A stretch of 64,000 bases of DNA from Candidatus Protochlamydia phocaeensis. Lineage in GTDB: Bacteria; Chlamydiota; Chlamydiia; Chlamydiales; Parachlamydiaceae. The position numbers and the translations under genes were made by a program. The stretch is from the NCBI RefSeq assembly GCF_001545115.1, contig NZ_FCNU01000022.1, forward strand, positions 24,544-88,543, read 5' to 3'. Positions 1 through 8,805 of the stretch are shown here, one piece after another (within the stretch, counting starts at the first letter, position 1; every line of letters begins with the position of its first letter). The notes under the pieces were generated by a model. It worked only from the letters and a program-made list of their open reading frames with translations, did no database searches and was not told the DNA's origin.

Positions 1-553
1 AGTTGAAGGGATTCTGGCAATAAGGGGAGGCAAATGTGTTATCGACAACGGATAAGGCGCCATGCCGCTTGGCCAGCTTGGCCAATTCTGCAATATCGAA
101 AATATTCATTAAAGGATTGGTAGGCGTCTCAAAAAGCAGCCATTTGGGCTTGTGGACGGCTAGCGCCTGATCGATCTCTTCAAAAGAGGTGGAAAATAGG
201 GTAATAAACTCAATTCCAAATTGATCGAGGATCTGGTTAAAAAGCCTGTAAGTCCCGCCATAGATGCCATCGATGGCGAGGACTTTATCTCCCTTTGATA
301 AAGTAGAAGCAAGGGCCATTAGAGCCCCAATGCCGGAAGAAAAGACTGTTGCATAGGCTGCGTCTTCAAGGGACGCTAGCGTCTTTTCTAAAATGACAAA
401 ATTGGGATTATTGGCCCGCGTATATTCAAATCCTCTGCTGTGCCCTGGAGCGTCTAGAGCGAATGTAGATGTCATATAAATGGGAGGCATGACAGATCCT
501 GTAAGCGGATCAGGCTCCCATCCGATATGAATCGCTCGAGTTGCAAACTCCAT
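1..553 (-). CDS. Trans-sulfuration PLP enzyme (cystathionine gamma-synthase/lyase or methionine gamma-lyase type), partial
   Basis: Translating the minus strand from the ATG at 553 gives about 184 residues that run off the left edge. The protein starts MEFATRAIHIGWEPDP and has the Cys/Met-metabolism PLP-enzyme pattern: an early PPIYMTSTF strand, the YTRANNPN substrate/PLP loop, SSGIGA near residue 75, and VVDNTFASPYCQNP just before the edge. Family members use PLP to make or break the C-gamma-S bond of cystathionine, methionine or homoserine esters in the cytosol. The PLP lysine lies beyond the window, so the reaction cannot be narrowed. The gene sits 9 bp upstream of the VKOR-DsbA gene on the same strand? 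No: that gene ends at 563, so it precedes this one in transcription and the two are probably co-transcribed. Confidence 0.85.
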   Translation of the reverse strand, partial: MEFATRAIHIGWEPDPLTGSVMPPIYMTSTFALDAPGHSRGFEYTRANNPNFVILEKTLASLEDAAYATVFSSGIGALMALASTLSKGDKVLAIDGIYGGTYRLFNQILDQFGIEFITLFSTSFEEIDQALAVHKPKWLLFETPTNPLMNIFDIAELAKLAKRHGALSVVDNTFASPYCQNPFN

Positions 554-562
554 AAATGGCCT

Positions 563-1639
563 TTAGCTGACAGATTTGATCGCCTTTAGAATCTTCTCAT
601 TGCTGATCTCATCACGGCCTTCTAGCTTGATCACTTTATTTTTCTTCGGATTAGTGATAATCACTGTAGGCGTCGAATTTAAATTGTATTTATCGATAAT
701 GCTCTCAAAATATTCCATCCCAGTTTTAACGTCCAAGAAGGTCAATTCTTTAAACGGAATTTGATATTTTTCTGCCATTGCCATGACATCTTCATCCGTT
801 GGAGCCTCGGTCTGCTGCGTCAATTGAGCTAAGCCATAGCGGGCTTCAAGATAGTCGGATTTGTTATTAATCAGAAAAGCCAAATTATAAGGGGTAAAAT
901 TGAGGCTTTTTTTATGAATGGGATAATCGATAAAATATAAAGTTGCTTTAGATTCAATGGATGGGAGAATCTTTTCCACTTCAGGCTCCACCTTCTTACA
1001 AGCGGGGCAAAACCAATCCGTCACAAAATAGACCTCTACGGGGCTGTTTTTCGAGCCAAACGCTAAGCGGCTCTTGATATCATTGATAGCGGCTTCCGCT
1101 GTATTAGCCTTTGCGACGCCAAAGAAGGCCATGATGGCACCCAAAAAAATAAAAGAAACAGACATCAACCCTTGTTTAATTTGATTCATAACGCTACCTC
1201 GCTTGCTTTGTTGAAAAGCTGTGTAAAGAGTTTTCATGTACCTAATAAAAAAAACGCTTCCGGCTATGCCAACCGAAAGAGCTATGCTTAAGCAAACTGG
1301 GCACCAATGGCCAATTTGATACTTTTGCACAGCGATAAACACCCCTTCGGCTCCTAAGGCAGAAGCAATCAGCCAGCCTGTTAATTGTGTGAGAAAAACC
1401 GAATGCCTGGAAAAAAAATGCAGGACGAGCAAAGTGGAAAAAAATGTCATTCCTATATAAGAAAAGGGGAAACTGAATAAACGATAGTCCTGATTAGCCG
1501 AACAATGCTCTACGCAAATCTCCAGCCAAGATAAAATAGATAAAATAAAACCTGCCAGCAATGCTATGTTGATAATCCAAAAACCCCATTGAAATTTCGA
1601 TGTGGTTTCCATTCTAGAGTAAGAAGATGATGGGTTCAT
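563..1639 (-). CDS. VKOR-DsbA fusion, disulfide-bond forming membrane protein
   Basis: The 358-residue protein joins two redox domains. Residues about 18-140 are a VKOR-type membrane domain with several hydrophobic helices, the cysteine pair C42/C46 and the quinone-site motif CPVC at 113-116. After a further hydrophobic segment (about 158-178), residues 195-358 form a thioredoxin/DsbA-like domain with CPAC at 211-214 and a cis-proline loop (STPT) near residue 325. In known fusions of this kind the thioredoxin domain oxidises exported thiols and passes electrons through VKOR to quinone. The gene ends 9 bp before the trans-sulfuration gene on the same strand. A role in oxidising cysteine-rich envelope proteins is plausible for a chlamydia but is inference. 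The initial ATG at 1639 is the longest start; M10 (ETTSKFQW follows) is possible. Confidence 0.85.
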   Translation of the reverse strand: MNPSSSYSRMETTSKFQWGFWIINIALLAGFILSILSWLEICVEHCSANQDYRLFSFPFSYIGMTFFSTLLVLHFFSRHSVFLTQLTGWLIASALGAEGVFIAVQKYQIGHWCPVCLSIALSVGIAGSVFFIRYMKTLYTAFQQSKRGSVMNQIKQGLMSVSFIFLGAIMAFFGVAKANTAEAAINDIKSRLAFGSKNSPVEVYFVTDWFCPACKKVEPEVEKILPSIESKATLYFIDYPIHKKSLNFTPYNLAFLINNKSDYLEARYGLAQLTQQTEAPTDEDVMAMAEKYQIPFKELTFLDVKTGMEYFESIIDKYNLNSTPTVIITNPKKNKVIKLEGRDEISNEKILKAIKSVS

Positions 1640-1702
1640 TAGCGCCTTTCAGAAGTTGATTGATTAACTTTAGGTACATACACAAGGGAACTTGCGTCAT
1701 TG

Positions 1703-1851
1703 ACTTGTGTTTGAAGCTTTTTGCCTTTGGACTGCGTCAAAGCTTCGGAGATGAAAAAATGATAAACAGGCTAATTAAAAATGAACCTGTTCTTACTTTT
1801 TCATTGCGAGGCTTTGACGCAGTCCAAAGGTAAAAAACTCCAAACCCAAGT
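1703..1851. repeat. Palindromic intergenic repeat, family A, copy 1
   Basis: A 41-bp arm at 1703-1743 is matched by its inverted partner at 1811-1851 with about four mismatches; the inner 20 bases (CCTTTGGACTGCGTCAAAGC) are perfect. The arms end in ACTTGKGTTTGRAG-like sequence. The same ends recur at 35235-35400, 39911-40024 and, as one arm, near 18475. The rest of the 1640-2000 gap is AT-rich leader for the next gene with no coding signal. Confidence 0.75.
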
Positions 1852-2000
1852 TGTTAGTAATTCTTTAAATTTAGGATGTATCTGTCAAGAAATTTTTTGT
1901 TGAGTTGAAATGGGTTAAATTTAATTTGTTATTAATTGACAATTAATTACAACTAAAATAAAATTCTTTATTTTATGAATTAAATTAACTGTTTTTTTTT

Positions 2001-2921
2001 GTGAGAAAAATGGGTATTGGCTCAATACAAACAAACGGCGCTTCCGACCAAAATCAAACATCTCAACCGATAGAGGAGCTTCCTCCTCCTCATCCTGTCG
2101 TTGAGGGAATTTTAAATTTGACGGTCGGCGGTGTTATTGGCTACGGGCTTTATTGGATGGAGCGGGTTTTTTCTTGGATTGGCCTCGCCGGTTCTCCTCC
2201 CCCCTCTTCTTTTCCTTATATTTTTGCAGGCGTGGTTGGAGCCGCTATTGTTGAGACGGCAAAGCTTGTTCATTTTATAGCGCTCAAAGCGATGGGAGAG
2301 CGGGCTGTTTATGAGAATATGCCTGTTGGCCAACAAGTTTATCTCAGCGATAAGTTAAGACATCGTAGCTGGAGCGTCGTAAGAACAGTTGAAAATATTA
2401 ACAAACGGGTAGATGCAGTATTCTCATGGGCTTTGGGCATTCGGACGACCCGGCAAATTGAGGCTCAGCACATTCGAGACATAGATCTTTACTTCTTAGA
2501 AATTGCGCGAAGGGAGTTTTGGAATCAAATCGGGGATATGATGAAATTTTCTGTGCCTCAGCAGCTAGGATTTATGCTGGCAGGGTCCTTGGGGTATACG
2601 GTTCCCGGAACGCAAATATTCTTAGTGCTGCAAGGGCTTGGTTTCTTAAATGGATTCTTGTCTAAAATCCAAAAAGTGTATGAAAAAATTGATGAAGAAT
2701 ATGCCGCATTAGAGAGAAGAGCCCAAGAAGCCGCCGGGCCTCCTTTGATCGAGCAGGTCAATAATCAAGAACAGCCTGCGCAACAGCCGCAACAAGTTTC
2801 TGTAGCTGAAGAACTGCAGACTGTTAGATTGCCGGATAGGATGAATAGACAGATTCGATTTCTTAATCCAGAGCAGTTCTTTGATGCCTTTATGCAGCGC
2901 CGTCCTGTGCATGCAGGGTAG
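2001..2921 (+). CDS. Membrane protein of unknown family, paralogue of the next gene
   Basis: I do not recognise this 306-residue protein. It has a charged/proline-rich N-terminus, paired hydrophobic stretches at about 36-60 and 70-95, a mid region containing VDAVFSWALGIRTTRQIE, another hydrophobic stretch near 190-222, and a Gln-rich C-terminal tail. The order and the mid motif match the following gene (IDEAVSRLLGIRPSYSVT), so the two look like a tandem duplication. The bilobed hydrophobic region recalls chlamydial inclusion-membrane proteins, but that is only a resemblance. The listed start is a GTG; an ATG nine bases in is equally likely, and neither has a clear ribosome binding site. The leader is extremely AT-rich with a T9 run. 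Confidence 0.7.
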   Translation: MRKMGIGSIQTNGASDQNQTSQPIEELPPPHPVVEGILNLTVGGVIGYGLYWMERVFSWIGLAGSPPPSSFPYIFAGVVGAAIVETAKLVHFIALKAMGERAVYENMPVGQQVYLSDKLRHRSWSVVRTVENINKRVDAVFSWALGIRTTRQIEAQHIRDIDLYFLEIARREFWNQIGDMMKFSVPQQLGFMLAGSLGYTVPGTQIFLVLQGLGFLNGFLSKIQKVYEKIDEEYAALERRAQEAAGPPLIEQVNNQEQPAQQPQQVSVAEELQTVRLPDRMNRQIRFLNPEQFFDAFMQRRPVHAG

Positions 2922-2930
2922 GCTAATGTT

Positions 2931-3650
2931 ATGTGGACGGCTCTTTTAAATTCACCCTTAGTCCGTTTTCTCCCCGCTCCGGATCATGTTTATTCCTCTG
3001 CCCAATCAATAGGAATGGCCGCAGCAGCAGGGGCTTTATATGGATTGGGTGTCCGCGTCCTTTATTCCCAAAATAATTGGGCGCCTTTAAGCTATGCTGC
3101 CTGTTTTGTGCTCGCTTATCAAATTAAACAAAGCTGCATGTGGCTAGGGAAAAGAGGATTGGATTATATAGCTGAAGCTGAACAACTTCAGCATTCATCG
3201 GTGCTTTCTTCAAAGGATAGGTTGCGCGTCTATGCTTGGAAAGTCATTCAATCTTATCAGGGTCTTGTCAGGCGCATTGACGAGGCTGTTTCGCGTTTAT
3301 TGGGAATCCGCCCTTCTTATAGCGTGACGCAAGATAATGTCAAAGAAGCCTCTTTTCTGGAGATGTGCCGCTTTCGCATTTGGTCTGTTTTTAGGGATAC
3401 GATTTTGAATCAAATAAGCTTCTCTATTGCCTATCGATTTTCCAATCGAGTGGGATTGCACTTGTCTAATCGTGGAGCCGTGCCTTTATTTCTCATTATC
3501 CAAGGCATTGTTCAGAATATTTTATTTATTCCGCTTCTTTATAAATATGCGCATTTCTGCAATCGCTTGGCAGGGCATTTGGATAAAGATGCTGTTTCTA
3601 CAGTTCCTCAGCGAGCTAAATTAATTGGCTCTTTTCTGCCTCCGCTTTAA
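2931..3650 (+). CDS. Membrane protein of unknown family, paralogue of the preceding gene
   Basis: This 239-residue protein starts 9 bp after the upstream paralogue and is probably co-transcribed with it. Hydrophobic stretches lie at about 23-48, 56-70 and 175-205. It shares with its neighbour a long amphipathic centre, a D/E-A-V/S-x-x-L-G-I-R block near residue 117-127, and a second conserved stretch ending in a glycine-containing hydrophobic segment. It lacks the Gln-rich tail of the first copy. No function can be assigned; a membrane location is likely. Confidence 0.7.
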   Translation: MWTALLNSPLVRFLPAPDHVYSSAQSIGMAAAAGALYGLGVRVLYSQNNWAPLSYAACFVLAYQIKQSCMWLGKRGLDYIAEAEQLQHSSVLSSKDRLRVYAWKVIQSYQGLVRRIDEAVSRLLGIRPSYSVTQDNVKEASFLEMCRFRIWSVFRDTILNQISFSIAYRFSNRVGLHLSNRGAVPLFLIIQGIVQNILFIPLLYKYAHFCNRLAGHLDKDAVSTVPQRAKLIGSFLPPL

Positions 3651-3732
3651 TTGCGATAAAACTCGCTTTTCCTAAATTTTATTGCTATAAGCAAAAATAA
3701 TTTGCGCTTATTTCTTAATGAAGATTTTAAAT

Positions 3733-4323
3733 TTAATTTAGATACTGTCTTCTCAATTTTCTAACGGCGGCAATTAATTCCGGAATCGATAAAGGACGGG
3801 CTTGTCCTTTATGGTGGAATAAAAGGGTTTGCTCTTCTTGCTGTAATTCCCAGTCTAGATCTTCAAGAGAAAAGCTAATGTCTTCAAGATCCTGAAGGGA
3901 ACGGTTTAATTCTGACAAATGCGTTTTTAATGCATAGTGCAAGCGAATAATCGTTGCTTTCATTTTCTCAGTGATAAAAAAAGAGCTTTTAAACAGGGCT
4001 TCATTGCGGCATCCTTCCATGATTAAATGTAATTTACTGATCAAGGAAAGCGTATAAGACACATTCTTTTTCAGGGTTTTCTGCATGCTGACGACTTGGC
4101 GATAGGTCCCTTCTTCTTGTTGAATGCGGCTTTTCAAATCATAGCGAACATGGACCATGTGTTTGAGGCAGTGATGGAGATTCTTGATGGCTTGGAGAGA
4201 GGTGTGGGAGACTTTACTTGATCTGAGCGAGATTTTTTTCTTTTTTATGTGCTTTTCAGGCTTAAAGATTAAAGCCTGGGTGTAAGCTGGAAGGGAAACT
4301 AAGGAAGAAGTCGCTTTGGGCAT
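3733..4323 (-). CDS. Helical (coiled-coil) protein of unknown function
   Basis: The 196-residue product is mainly charged helix: a lysine-rich segment at about 24-37 followed by helical stretches with heptad-like spacing, ending in a basic helix. No signal peptide or transmembrane segment is visible. An AAGGA ribosome binding site lies about 7 bases before the ATG at 4323. It is transcribed towards the paralogue pair, separated from the lol genes by 73 bp. I do not recognise the family. Confidence 0.6.
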   Translation of the reverse strand: MPKATSSLVSLPAYTQALIFKPEKHIKKKKISLRSSKVSHTSLQAIKNLHHCLKHMVHVRYDLKSRIQQEEGTYRQVVSMQKTLKKNVSYTLSLISKLHLIMEGCRNEALFKSSFFITEKMKATIIRLHYALKTHLSELNRSLQDLEDISFSLEDLDWELQQEEQTLLFHHKGQARPLSIPELIAAVRKLRRQYLN

Positions 4324-4396
4324 AAGAGGTCCTTCTCAGTGGATTATTTAGCCTGTAGCAAGGTTTTTGTATCGCCTAAGTTTTTAATTTTAACGG

Positions 4397-5092
4397 TTAC
4401 AGGGGCAAAAGCTGGCCATTAATGAGTTCGTATTGGGTTGAACACAGCCGCGCTAATTCCTTGTCATGTGTAACAAGCACGAGGGCTTTCTTGTCTTCGA
4501 CAAATCCCAGCAGCATTTCATGAATGAGGTTAGCGGTTTGCCGGTCCAGGTTGCCTGAGGGCTCATCGGCAAAAATAATTTGAGGGTCGTTGCATAACGC
4601 ACGAGCAAGCGCTACGCGCTGTTTTTCTCCTCCGGAGAGCAATTTGGTGTGAAAGTGGGCGCGTTCGGCCAAACCGACTTTGGCTAAGAGCTCTAGTCCT
4701 CTTTGTTCGGCCAGGCTGCCTTTGGCCACGCTTTTACGGGCAATGCGGGCGGGCATTAAAACATTCTCAAGCGCGGTATAGTCTTCTAAGAGATGAAAAG
4801 ATTGAAAAACGAATCCGATCCAAGCATTGCGGATGAAGGCGCGATTGGAAGAAGAGACCTGCCGGTTATTAATGCTAAGAGAGCCTTGACAAGGGAGCTC
4901 TAAGGTGCCAAGAATCTGCAATAATGTGCTTTTTCCTTCACCGGAGCGTCCGACAATGGCAACGGATTCTCCAGCCCTGACGCGTAAATAAATGCCCTGC
5001 AAAATGTTGACAGGAAGAGGATGGTAAAAGGCCTTATGAATGTTGCAGGCTTCTAATAAGATCTTTTGTTCATCGGACGCATTCATTCTCAT
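4397..5092 (-). CDS. lolD: LolD-like lipoprotein-releasing ABC transporter ATPase
   Basis: A 231-residue ABC ATPase of the LolD/MacB class. Walker A is GRSGEGKST at 48-56, the Q-loop is FVFQSFHLLEDYTALEN near 95-110, the signature is LSGGEKQR at 152-159, Walker B is IIFADEP at 172-178, and a switch histidine follows in LVTHD. LolD couples ATP hydrolysis to release of outer-membrane lipoproteins from the inner membrane. Its start overlaps the stop of the permease gene by 4 bp (ATGA), the classic sign of translational coupling. Length is normal for the family. Confidence 0.9.
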   Translation of the reverse strand: MRMNASDEQKILLEACNIHKAFYHPLPVNILQGIYLRVRAGESVAIVGRSGEGKSTLLQILGTLELPCQGSLSINNRQVSSSNRAFIRNAWIGFVFQSFHLLEDYTALENVLMPARIARKSVAKGSLAEQRGLELLAKVGLAERAHFHTKLLSGGEKQRVALARALCNDPQIIFADEPSGNLDRQTANLIHEMLLGFVEDKKALVLVTHDKELARLCSTQYELINGQLLPL

Positions 5093-7218
5093 CCTCCTGT
5101 CGATCTCAAAATGTGCGAAGGGCGCAGCAAACAGGCCTTCACAGCAGGAACAATGCCTGCCAAAAGAGAGATGGCGCAGGTCGCTGCTAGAACAAATAAC
5201 AATGCCTCATAGCTCAATTCATGCGGAAGCACATCGCCATAGAAGGAGGCGTTAAACATATCATATCCTTGCAGACGGCTCAGCAAACTAATTAAAGTGC
5301 CCAAATGTTGTAGGGTGAAAATGGCCGCTCCGATGCCCAAAACGCTTCCGATAATGCCAATGGCTGCGCCAGCTAGACCGAAAATAAGGGCAATGCTTTT
5401 CGAAGAAGCTCCCATCGAGCGTAAAATGCCAATTTCGACTTTCTTGTCATTCACCAAAATGACGAGCATGGAAATAATGTTAGAACAGGCGACGACAATA
5501 ATAACAATCGCAATAAGCAAGAAAATGTTCTTTTGGCTTTGAAGCTCGCGGATAATTTCTTTGGTAAATTCGTATTCCCGATACGTTTCCACATTCCAAT
5601 AACGGCTAATGCCTTTGTCTTTAAAAGCCTTTAAGAGCTGTTCTTTAACCGCATCGGCTTGTTCTAAACGGTCAAAGCGGACATTGATTCCATTGGTCAA
5701 AGACGATTTGTCGTCCGGCTGATGCGAGGCGCGTATTAAGGAAGTGACCCTGGGATTGGCTAAAATAAATTTTCCGCCGATAGGGATAATGCCGGGATCA
5801 TAGAAGCCGGCTACATAGACAGGAATCAGCTGTTCCTGCAACAAACTGGCCGTTGCAGCGAAATAGCTGAGAAAGCCGCGGTCTCCAATCAGAACGCCCG
5901 CATCTTTAAAACTTTTAGGCAAAACAATGCCTTCTCCCACATCCGGATCGCGAGGGAGGATATAGCCGCTTGCCTCGCGGTGCAGCCAGGGGATAAAGGC
6001 CTCGGTCGAAAGGGCATTTGAAAAAGTCGTTGTAGCCATTTCCACGCCGCGATAGGGGATGAGGCCTGTCAAAAGGGTATTTTGGATGGATGCTTCTATG
6101 TCAAATTTGACATCTTCCAGTCGGCGGGCCTGCTCTAGGGAAGCGGGAATTAAGCGGGCGGAAAAAGAGGTGCCTGCCGCCAGCGTCAAAGGGATCTGCG
6201 GGGCGACTGGTTTGGGATCCTGACCGGGCAAGCGAAGCGCCATTTGGTCTTTATTCCATTCAACCTCTCCTTGGATGGAAGATAATCCTTGTTCTTCTAA
6301 AGACTTTTGCACCTCTCCAATCGCTTGAATTGCGCCTGGGACGACAAGGCGGACGGGCGTTTGGTCTTTGCAGATTGCGCAGACAACCCATTTTCCTTCT
6401 TCAGGTAATAATGAGCGAGGGATCGTCCAGCCAAAAGAGCGCGCTTGCAAGCGAGTGACAATAATGTGGGTAAAAAAAGCTTTGAGCTTCTTTTGAAAGA
6501 GCGGAGGAGGTAGAAAGAGCTTATCATTAGTTTCTTCCTTGCCATCAGTCGCCAACGGTAGAAGCTGAAGAAGATTGTTTAAATCCTTGCTATCGATGGG
6601 TAGCAGCGTCCGTTCTAAATGCGGATTATCGGTTTCCAAGTTCCCTAGATAAGTCGGATAGGACAAAGACGATTGCGTTGTTCCCCCAAAGAGGTTGTGC
6701 GCATGCAAAACAGGCATTTCGCGCATCAATCGCAAGCGGATATGGCTAGCTGTCAATTCAAAGTCTTGGGCAGTTAGCCCCGGAATAGTTGTGATCTCGC
6801 CAAGAGAGGAATAGACCAATTGAACAAGGTTTTTTAAAGAGCCGTCTGCCTGTCGGTCGGGTGCAGGCCAATAAGCGGGAATCTCTTCGTCATATTCCGG
6901 ATTATACGGATCGGCTATTGAAGCGTCTTTTTTTTCTCGAATCGTCTTATGACTATAGCCGGATGCTTCACTGATGCTGTCGACTTGATAATAATAAGAG
7001 TGGTAATAAGCTTCTGTTGGCGTAATGCGGACAGGCGCTGTCAACGCGGTTAGTTTTTGGATCCAACTTTTTTCTAATCCATCTGTAACCGAGAAGAAAA
7101 CAACAATCAACCAAACAACAAGAGCAATGACTAAAACAGAAATGAGGCTAATGATGGAAACAGAGAGCTGCCGCCGGCGGGGAATAAGATATTTGCAGGC
7201 GACAGAAAGCTCAAACAT
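5089..7218 (-). CDS. lolE: LolC/LolE-family permease, unusually long
   Basis: The N-terminus (CKYLIPRRRQLSVSIISLISVLV, read in part) is the usual LolC/E start with one transmembrane helix at about 19-45. The C-terminal 150 residues form the FtsX-type domain with three helices and a conserved NDKKVEIGILRSMGAS coupling stretch that contacts the ATPase. Length is 709 residues, against roughly 400-420 for ordinary LolC/E; the extra length lies in the periplasmic part between the first helix and about residue 555. Only one permease gene is present here, so it may act as a homodimer with LolD. It lies between rpmG (upstream) and lolD (4-bp overlap). Confidence 0.85.
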   Translation of the reverse strand: MFELSVACKYLIPRRRQLSVSIISLISVLVIALVVWLIVVFFSVTDGLEKSWIQKLTALTAPVRITPTEAYYHSYYYQVDSISEASGYSHKTIREKKDASIADPYNPEYDEEIPAYWPAPDRQADGSLKNLVQLVYSSLGEITTIPGLTAQDFELTASHIRLRLMREMPVLHAHNLFGGTTQSSLSYPTYLGNLETDNPHLERTLLPIDSKDLNNLLQLLPLATDGKEETNDKLFLPPPLFQKKLKAFFTHIIVTRLQARSFGWTIPRSLLPEEGKWVVCAICKDQTPVRLVVPGAIQAIGEVQKSLEEQGLSSIQGEVEWNKDQMALRLPGQDPKPVAPQIPLTLAAGTSFSARLIPASLEQARRLEDVKFDIEASIQNTLLTGLIPYRGVEMATTTFSNALSTEAFIPWLHREASGYILPRDPDVGEGIVLPKSFKDAGVLIGDRGFLSYFAATASLLQEQLIPVYVAGFYDPGIIPIGGKFILANPRVTSLIRASHQPDDKSSLTNGINVRFDRLEQADAVKEQLLKAFKDKGISRYWNVETYREYEFTKEIIRELQSQKNIFLLIAIVIIVVACSNIISMLVILVNDKKVEIGILRSMGASSKSIALIFGLAGAAIGIIGSVLGIGAAIFTLQHLGTLISLLSRLQGYDMFNASFYGDVLPHELSYEALLFVLAATCAISLLAGIVPAVKACLLRPSHILRSTGG

Positions 7219-7245
7219 AGCCCCACGCAGAATAATTAAGAGAAA

Positions 7246-7401
7246 TTACTTTGTTTCTTTAAATTCAACTCTTTCGCGTATAACAGGATCGTACTTAACT
7301 AGTGTTAAACGCTCTGGGGTCTTTGTTTTGTTTTTTGTTGTATAATAATGAAAGTGGCTTTTAGAACTTTTCATTTTAATTTTTTCACGTTTGCTAGCCA
7401 T
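7246..7401 (-). CDS. rpmG: 50S ribosomal protein L33
   Basis: A 51-codon minus-strand frame starts with ATG at 7401 and reads [20 protein letters not shown], then [20 protein letters not shown] and a short charged end: the bacterial L33 pattern (basic N-terminus, YTTxKN, PxRLxLxKYDP). The zinc-binding CxxC pairs are absent, as in the C-minus form of L33. A GGAG ribosome binding site lies 8 bases before the ATG. It is the first gene of the rpmG-lolE-lolD group, an order I also recall from Chlamydiaceae. Confidence 0.93.
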   Translation of the reverse strand: MASKREKIKMKSSKSHFHYYTTKNKTKTPERLTLVKYDPVIRERVEFKETK

Positions 7402-7440
7402 TTATAAGCTCCATCAAGAGGGGTTTTCTTAAAAGGCACT

Positions 7441-7470
7441 ATAATAATCCAACAAATGATTTAATTTCAA
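7441..7470 (-). promoter_or_regulatory. Candidate sigma-66/70 promoter of rpmG-lolE-lolD
   Basis: On the minus strand a TTGAAA box (7465-7470) and a TATTAT box (7441-7446) are 18 bp apart, about 40 bases before the rpmG start codon. Confidence 0.5.
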
Positions 7471-7522
7471 TGATTATTAGAGGTTTTCTTAAAACAAGGC
7501 GAAAGCTCGCTTTATTGGCAAA

Positions 7523-8542
7523 TTAAACAAATGGAATGCGGACCAAAGGCTCAAGCGAAAGAGGATCGCCAGCGCCTTGCTTGGCATAGCGATGATATCC
7601 TAAACCGGCAATCATGGCCGCATTATCTAAACTGAGTCCGACGGAAGGCCAAATATAAGTTTGATGCGGATTGGCTTGATTAAATAATTCTCTTAAGCGT
7701 TGATTATTAGTTACGCCTCCTCCAAAAAGAATCGTTCGAACCTGGTGCCGGTCTGCAGCCGCCAAGGTCTTTTTGACTACGTCTTCTAAAGCGGCTTGTT
7801 GAAAAGCGGCTGCCAGATTGCATGCCTCTTGCATAGATAAATTCTCTAGCGGCTGTTGTCCTTTTGGGCCTTTTAAGGTATAAAGCACTGCTGTTTTTAG
7901 ACCGCTGAAAGAAAAGTCGAAAGGCCTTCCTTTTACTTGTCCGGCTTTGAAAGTATAGACGCCTGTTTTGCCCGCTCGCGCAAGCCGCTCAATCTGGGGA
8001 CCGCCCGGATAAGGGAGGCCGAGCATTTTCGCAACTTTATCAAAGGCCTCTCCAATAGCATCGTCAACGGTCTGTCCGATCAACTGATAGACGCCTATCT
8101 CTTTCATAAGCACCAAAGCCGTGTGCCCTCCCGATAAAACAACTCCCAAACAAGGGAAGCTGACAGGTTCTCCATGCGACATTAAAGCTGCATAAAGGTG
8201 CGCTTCGATGTGATTGATGCCAATAAAGGGCTTTTGATGAGCAAAAGCCAAGGCTTTGGCGGTATTTAAACCTATCAAAAGAGCGCCTATTAAGCCTGGT
8301 CCATGGGCAACTGCAATTAAATCGATCTCGGCCATACTCACTTGAGCTTGCTGCAGCGCTTGTTGAAGGACAGGCATAATAAGATCGATATGGCGCCGGC
8401 AAGCAAGCTCAGGAACCACCCCTCCATATTCTTTATGCAGATCAATTTGAGAGGCGACAATGTTAGATAAAATGTGCGTTCCCTCGCGCACCACGGCGCA
8501 TGCCGTTTCATCGCAAGTGCTTTCAATTCCTAATACAAGCAT
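7523..8542 (-). CDS. tsaD: tRNA N6-adenosine threonylcarbamoyltransferase TsaD
   Basis: The 339-residue protein has all TsaD landmarks: GIESTCDET at 5-13, the metal-binding HIEAH with H111 and H115, LSGGHTALV near 137, and the C-terminal GGGVTNNQRLRE and SLDNAAMIA blocks. The enzyme transfers threonylcarbamoyl to A37 of ANN-decoding tRNAs with the help of TsaB and TsaE. Length is typical. It stands alone upstream of the rpmG promoter; a weak hairpin (around 7498-7512) follows its stop codon. Confidence 0.97.
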   Translation of the reverse strand: MLVLGIESTCDETACAVVREGTHILSNIVASQIDLHKEYGGVVPELACRRHIDLIMPVLQQALQQAQVSMAEIDLIAVAHGPGLIGALLIGLNTAKALAFAHQKPFIGINHIEAHLYAALMSHGEPVSFPCLGVVLSGGHTALVLMKEIGVYQLIGQTVDDAIGEAFDKVAKMLGLPYPGGPQIERLARAGKTGVYTFKAGQVKGRPFDFSFSGLKTAVLYTLKGPKGQQPLENLSMQEACNLAAAFQQAALEDVVKKTLAAADRHQVRTILFGGGVTNNQRLRELFNQANPHQTYIWPSVGLSLDNAAMIAGLGYHRYAKQGAGDPLSLEPLVRIPFV

Positions 8543-8589
8543 ATTAAAATCAATCGGTTAGTTTAATAAACATAATAATTTTACAGATA

Positions 8590-8735
8590 AGGGAGTTTAG
8601 AGACAATCTTTGAATTCATAATGGCCAAGATTTACGCTATTTCCCCTTATCCGGCCTTCCGAGAGAATAAAATAATCTCAAATATAGGACGTTAGCAATT
8701 CGATAAAGGTCTCTTCACATCCTTGAAGAATAAAT
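8590..8735. repeat. Degenerate palindromic intergenic repeat (family B)
   Basis: The stretch contains GAATTCATAATGGCCAAGA, then GAGAGAATAAAATAATCTCAAATATAGGA-CGTTAGCAATT, the internal core seen in other family B copies such as 15700-15895. Terminal arms are poorly preserved. Confidence 0.45.
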
Positions 8736-8805
8736 TTTCAAAAATACTCGGATGATAAGTGAGTGAGGACTTGCCTTTTGAAGGCTTTCTTTTGATGTTT
8801 CTTTT

